A stretch of 64,000 bases of DNA from Micromonospora lupini (GTDB taxonomy: Bacteria; Actinomycetota; Actinomycetes; Mycobacteriales; Micromonosporaceae), in contig NZ_JAPENL010000001.1 of NCBI RefSeq assembly GCF_026342015.1, positions 868,001-932,000 of the forward strand, written 5' to 3'. The notes beneath the pieces are model-generated. The model had not been told where the DNA came from. It did no database searches and saw only the letters and a program-made list of their open reading frames with translations. Made by a program: the position numbers and the translations under genes. Positions 60,231 to 64,000 of this stretch are shown piece after piece (the first letter of the stretch is position 1; the number at the start of each line of letters is the position of its first letter).

Positions 60231-62924
60231 TCAGCGCAGCGTGCCGCGCTCGACTGTCAGCTTCTGCGACTCCTTCAGCCGCTCGGCTTCCGCCGCGCGC
60301 TGCTTGGCCGCCTTCTCGCCCTTCGCCGACGCCGCGACAGTGGGGACGACGCCCCCGCCGAGCGCGTCCACGTCGTACGCAAGCCACCACGATCCGGGTG
60401 TGTCCACCGCGAGGGTCAGCGCGATGTGGATCGACGCGCCCGGCGCGAGCCCACCCAGGTCGATGGGGATCGTCAGGGTGGTGCCCAGCCCTCCGCCCGG
60501 CGGGCTGGTCGCCGGCGTGTCCATGGACAGGTTGCGCACCAGCAGCGTCCGGCCGTCGCTGATGGTTATCGAGGTGGTCGCGTTGGTCGGGTTGACCAAC
60601 CGCAGGTTGGAGTGCACCTGCGGCGACGACCCACCGGGGTACGGTGCGCCGTTCTCCGCGCTCAGCGACGTGATCCGGATGCGGGCCTGGGTGATCGGCG
60701 CGGACGACCTGTTGGTGAGCGTCCGCCGGATCACCAGGCTGGTCGCGGTGCGGACCCGGTTCGGCGGGGCCGACACGGCCACGTTCGGGTCGAACAGCGT
60801 CGACTGCACCGCCGCGTTCTGCTGGTAGGTGCCGAGCGTGTTCTGCGGTGAGGGACTACCGAGGGTGGACGGTACCCCGTTGATCGGCCCGATCACGGTG
60901 GCGACCAGCCGGAAGTCGGCCACGTTGTTGGCGGTGTCCTTCAGGTTGCCCCCGATGCGCAGACGGTTCCAGGCGTAGGGGACGAACGGCGGCGAGTTGA
61001 AGGCGGGCAGGGGCGGACCCTCGGAGAAGCCCGCCGTCGACCCGGCCCGGTCGGTGACCGTGTGCGCCGCGTCCGGTGCGACGAGCCGGAAACCGCCCTG
61101 ACCGAGGCTGGGGACGATGAGGTCGGGTTGGATGTTGAACAGGGAGTAGTTGGTGGCCGCGATCAGGTAGCCCCGCTTGGGCGGCAGCGGCCGCGCGCTG
61201 CCCGGGATGGTGATGGACAGTCCGCCGGGCGCCTCGACCTTGAACCCGGCGATCGGCAGGTTGATCGCCGTGCCGTTGACGATCGAGACGAACTGGTCGG
61301 CGATGCCGCTGATGCCGGACTGCGCGAACTGGTCGATGACCACTTGGCGCGGTGCGGCCGAGACCTCGATGGCGACCTCGTTGGACACCGCCTCGCCGAG
61401 CGGCCCGGTCCCGTCGTACTGCGCCCGGAACTGGTTGTGCCCGAACGCCGGCACGTAGACCTGGAAGGTGGCCACGTTCAGGTTCAGCGGGAAGGTGCCC
61501 AGTGGGGTCTCCACCCCGTTTGGCAGTTCGTCGATGAGGGTGACGCTGCCCTCGGCGACGCCGGGGCCGACGATGACCTGGAACTGCACCGAGCTGCCGA
61601 AGTTGATGGCATTTGTGGACACGCTCAGCGTGGCCACGCTCTTGGGCTGGATCAGGATCCGGATCGCCCGGTTGGCGGCGAAGCCGTTGGCGTCGGTCAC
61701 CCGGACCGTCGACGGGTACGCGCCGACAGTTGTCGGCCGGCCGGACAGCAGGCCGGTCGTCGGTTCGAGGGTCAGGCCGGGCGGAAGCGTCCCGGAGGGC
61801 AGGGACCAGGTGAACGGCCCGGTGCCGCCGATCACGTTGAGCTGCTCGGAGTAGGGCGCGTCGACCTCACCGAGTGGCGGCGCCGGGAAGCTCAGGATCG
61901 GCGCCTTGTTGACCACCAGGGTGATCAGCCTGGTGCCGGTCTCGCCGTCCGCGTCGACGACCCGGATCACCACCGGGTAGACGCCCGCGGTGGTCGGCAC
62001 GCCGGAGATGCCGTTGGTGACGGGATTGAGCGAGATGCCGGGCGGCAGGGTGCCCGAGTCGACGCTCCAGGTGTAGGGCGGCACGCCGTGCGTGATGTTC
62101 AGGGTGGCGGTGTACGCGATGCCGACCGTCGCGTCGTTCGGGTGGTCGAACAGCAGCGTCGGCGAGACGTTGGCGATCACCTCGTCCGAAAGGACGGACT
62201 CGGGGCCGACGCCCTCGGCGGTGCGGGCCGCCACCGTGAACCGGTAGGCGGTGGTGGGGAACAGGCCGGTGACCGTGTTGGTGGTGGACGCCCCGAAGGT
62301 CTGGGCCGGCTGCCGTACGCCGTTGACCCAGGGGGTGACGATGTAGTTGGTGATCGGTGACCCGCCGTTCGGGCCGGGCTTCCAGCTAATCAGTGCCGTG
62401 GCGGTGTCGGCGGTGACCGCGATGATGGTCGGCGCGCCCGGCAACGCCATGATCTTGGCACCCTTGGACGCCTTGCTGGCCGGGCCGGTGCCCTCGGCGT
62501 TCTTCGCGGCGACGGTGAAGGTGTAGGTGCCCTTCGCGGTCAGACCCTCGACCTTCTGGCTGGTCTTCGACGCGTCGAAGGTCGCCGTCTTCACCTTCTT
62601 GGCGTTGCGGTAGGCGGTGACCACGTAGCCGGTGAGGGCCGAGCCGCGGTCGGCCGGCGCCTTCCAGTGCACAGTCGCGGTGCCGGCCCGCCAGGACGCG
62701 GTGGGCGTCGCCGGAGCGGCAGGTGGTTGCGCCGGGGCGGCTGCCACGGCGACCCGCTCCAGTGCGGCGGCCGGCGCGGTGACCGGCGCGGACGCGGTTG
62801 TGGGTGTGCGACTCGGGGCACGGGCCGAGGCTGCCGTCGGGGCGACGAGCAGGCTGACGAGCAGCGCCAGGATTGCGGCGCACGCGGTGACGACCCGTGG
62901 ACGGGCGCGGAGCAGTGGGGACAT
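60231..62924 (-). CDS. Large secreted protein with Fn3 and Ig-like domains
   Basis: An 897-residue exported protein. Signal peptide about 1-36; Ala/Pro-rich stretch to 70; two fibronectin type III domains (about 70-165 and 168-260); two putative Ig (He_PIG) domains (about 265-350 and 355-440) with the repeated GTLPPGISLNPVT and GTLPPGLTLEPTT; a third Ig-like domain; then a lamin-tail-like domain starting VVIDQFAQSGISGIADQFVS. It ends with a short charged helix (KGEKAAKQRAAEAERLKESQ). No LPXTG or TM anchor is present. Function is probably adhesive or structural. The ATG at 62924 has GGAGAAC. Confidence 0.88.
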   Translation of the reverse strand: MSPLLRARPRVVTACAAILALLVSLLVAPTAASARAPSRTPTTASAPVTAPAAALERVAVAAAPAQPPAAPATPTASWRAGTATVHWKAPADRGSALTGYVVTAYRNAKKVKTATFDASKTSQKVEGLTAKGTYTFTVAAKNAEGTGPASKASKGAKIMALPGAPTIIAVTADTATALISWKPGPNGGSPITNYIVTPWVNGVRQPAQTFGASTTNTVTGLFPTTAYRFTVAARTAEGVGPESVLSDEVIANVSPTLLFDHPNDATVGIAYTATLNITHGVPPYTWSVDSGTLPPGISLNPVTNGISGVPTTAGVYPVVIRVVDADGETGTRLITLVVNKAPILSFPAPPLGEVDAPYSEQLNVIGGTGPFTWSLPSGTLPPGLTLEPTTGLLSGRPTTVGAYPSTVRVTDANGFAANRAIRILIQPKSVATLSVSTNAINFGSSVQFQVIVGPGVAEGSVTLIDELPNGVETPLGTFPLNLNVATFQVYVPAFGHNQFRAQYDGTGPLGEAVSNEVAIEVSAAPRQVVIDQFAQSGISGIADQFVSIVNGTAINLPIAGFKVEAPGGLSITIPGSARPLPPKRGYLIAATNYSLFNIQPDLIVPSLGQGGFRLVAPDAAHTVTDRAGSTAGFSEGPPLPAFNSPPFVPYAWNRLRIGGNLKDTANNVADFRLVATVIGPINGVPSTLGSPSPQNTLGTYQQNAAVQSTLFDPNVAVSAPPNRVRTATSLVIRRTLTNRSSAPITQARIRITSLSAENGAPYPGGSSPQVHSNLRLVNPTNATTSITISDGRTLLVRNLSMDTPATSPPGGGLGTTLTIPIDLGGLAPGASIHIALTLAVDTPGSWWLAYDVDALGGGVVPTVAASAKGEKAAKQRAAEAERLKESQKLTVERGTLR

Positions 62925-63224
62925 CGATGTTCTCCCTCTCCGGGGGACGAGGCCCACAACGGATGGAGGAAGAAGGCGGGCGACCGGATCTGTCCACGGT
63001 GGCCACGCGCCTGGTGCCCCCGGCCGCAGGGCGACTGGTGAAATCGACCGTCACTCGCGAAATGACTTTCGCGTATTGAGCGACGCATCTCTATTTCAGT
63101 TTTACCAGTTTTCCCAGCTCAGGGGCCATATGTGTGGTGGGAAAATCTACCCGTGGACGCGGGGCTGTCCAAAACCCGACTGCCGTACGCGCCGTCAGAT
63201 AGACGGCGCGACGGCAGCCTGCGG
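62925..63224. other. 300-bp intergenic region
   Basis: Between the secreted protein and the MerR gene. It contains an A/T-rich block (about 63055-63125) that probably holds the promoter of the secreted-protein gene and, at 63181-63216, the terminator of the MerR gene. No coding frame is seen. Confidence 0.5.
63181..63216 (-). terminator. Terminator hairpin of the MerR gene
   Basis: A perfect 9-bp stem CGCGCCGTC/GACGGCGCG with a 5-nt loop, extended by outer TGCCG/CGGCA pairing, 9 bp past the stop. Confidence 0.8.
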
Positions 63225-64000
63225 TCAGGCGCGGTCGACGGTGAGCTGGAGTTCGGTGACGCCCTGCTCCGGGGAGTCCTGGCAGTACTCCAGGTACACC
63301 TCGCGGGCGAATCCGTCGGTGCGGTAGCCGTTCGCCTCGATCCAGCGGGCGAGCACCTCGATGCTCTGCTCGACGTCGTCCATCGCGCCATGGTGGACGA
63401 TCGTCGCGGCGGTGCCCACCGCGGGCAGCTCGCGTACCACCAGGTCGGGGCCTGCCGAGACGCCGGCGCCGACGGTCACCCCGGCGTGCACGACTACCTC
63501 GTCGCCGTCGTCGTCGGCGGCGGGTTCGTACCAGGCGATGGCCGGGCCTGTCGGCGTGATCCCGGTCTCGGCCAGCCGGCGGAACAGCTCCGGGTAGAGC
63601 GGCTGGATCACCGGACCGATGTCCTGGCTCTGGTAGCTGGGCGCGACGGCGGTCAGCTCCGCGACGCGAACCGGCGCGATCTCCTTGAGTACGACGTCCT
63701 GGGTGGTCATCCGACCCTCCGATTCGATCATGCGGAGCCTCGCCTCGACGGCCGCGAGCCGGGCAGTGTCGGCGGCCAGTTGCGCGGTCAGCTGGCTGCG
63801 ACGCAACCGCAGCATGCCCCGCAACTCGGCCACGTCGACGGCGTCGTCCAGGATCGCCCGCACCTGGTCCAGGGTGAGACCCAGGTCCTTGAGGGCGATC
63901 ACCCGGTTGAGCCGACGCAGCTGGTCCGCCCGGTAGGAGCGGTAGCCGCTGTGCGCGTCGACGCTTGCCGGGCGGAGCAGGCCGATGCTGTCGTAGTGGC
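63225..64000 (-). CDS. MerR-family transcriptional regulator with GyrI-like effector domain (5' end cut off)
   Basis: The frame runs off the right edge, so the start of the helix-turn-helix is missing. The visible N-terminal part reads HYDSIGLLRPASVDAHSGYR and continues to the MerR LNRVIALKDLGLTLDQVRAIL helix. A coiled-coil dimerisation helix lies over about 50 residues. A GyrI-like (SRPBCC/Bacterial transcription activator effector) domain follows, with APSYQSQDIGPVIQPLYPEL and EVYLEYCQDSPEQGVTELQL. Members bind cationic ligands and control efflux genes. The target is unknown. Confidence 0.9.
   Translation of the reverse strand, partial: HYDSIGLLRPASVDAHSGYRSYRADQLRRLNRVIALKDLGLTLDQVRAILDDAVDVAELRGMLRLRRSQLTAQLAADTARLAAVEARLRMIESEGRMTTQDVVLKEIAPVRVAELTAVAPSYQSQDIGPVIQPLYPELFRRLAETGITPTGPAIAWYEPAADDDGDEVVVHAGVTVGAGVSAGPDLVVRELPAVGTAATIVHHGAMDDVEQSIEVLARWIEANGYRTDGFAREVYLEYCQDSPEQGVTELQLTVDRA

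Overview
The window is high-GC DNA (GTG starts, frequent GTGA/ATGA start-stop overlaps, dense operons) from an actinobacterium. The gene content (SpoIIE-type phosphatase, Methyltransf_19-type methyltransferase, ergothioneine cluster, NACHT protein with an NNH7-like N-terminus, many small Micromonospora-like proteins) and the intergenic repeats suggest Micromonosporaceae, probably Micromonospora. That placement is inference; no rRNA or other taxonomic marker is present.

Layout. 1-6.3 kb: stress and housekeeping genes (partial PP2C phosphatase, SAM methyltransferase, universal stress protein, small membrane proteins, HhH DNA glycosylase, CNNM/CorC transporter). 6.4-15.3 kb: a complete selenocysteine locus on the minus strand. 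A selenocysteine-containing formate dehydrogenase (fdhA with in-frame TGA and SECIS hairpin, fdhB, NrfD-like fdhC) is followed by tRNA-Sec (selC), selA and selB. 15.4-21.4 kb: an ECF sigma factor with a membrane partner, a large NACHT STAND NTPase, and a two-gene AbiEii-like nucleotidyltransferase module, possibly a small defence island. 21.6-27.7 kb: secreted 5'-nucleotidase, geranylgeranyl-reductase-like flavoprotein, DHA2 MFS exporter, secreted lysozyme-fold protein. 27.7-28.4 kb: a gene-free stretch of repeated elements. 28.4-34.4 kb: envelope/exopolysaccharide genes (LPXTG protein, DUF4012 protein, glycosyltransferase, LMW tyrosine phosphatase, Wzz/BY-kinase fusion).

35.0-41.3 kb: a DUF1622 pair, a GDT1/TMEM165-type exporter under a yybP-ykoY (Mn2+) riboswitch, and the ergothioneine genes egtA-egtB-egtC-egtD, with three tandem 60-bp repeats between egtA and egtB. 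41.5-46.6 kb: ECF sigma factor with a membrane partner, Ser/Thr kinase, nucleotide-sugar dehydrogenase. 46.6-51.1 kb: FtsX-type ABC permease and a NarL-type two-component system. 51.2-53.5 kb: a divergent DUF305 / LVIVD-repeat pair sharing a promoter region with a perfect CRP-type palindrome.

55.5-60.1 kb: a small RiPP locus. A 51-aa precursor with a lasso-type leader is followed by an ABC-2 exporter and an asparagine-synthetase-like cyclase; an HPr-kinase-like protein and a nucleotidyltransferase converge on it. The usual lasso B1/B2 (RRE and leader peptidase) genes are absent from the window. This locus and the complete Sec locus are the most notable content. The window closes with a large secreted Fn3/Ig-like protein and a partial MerR regulator.
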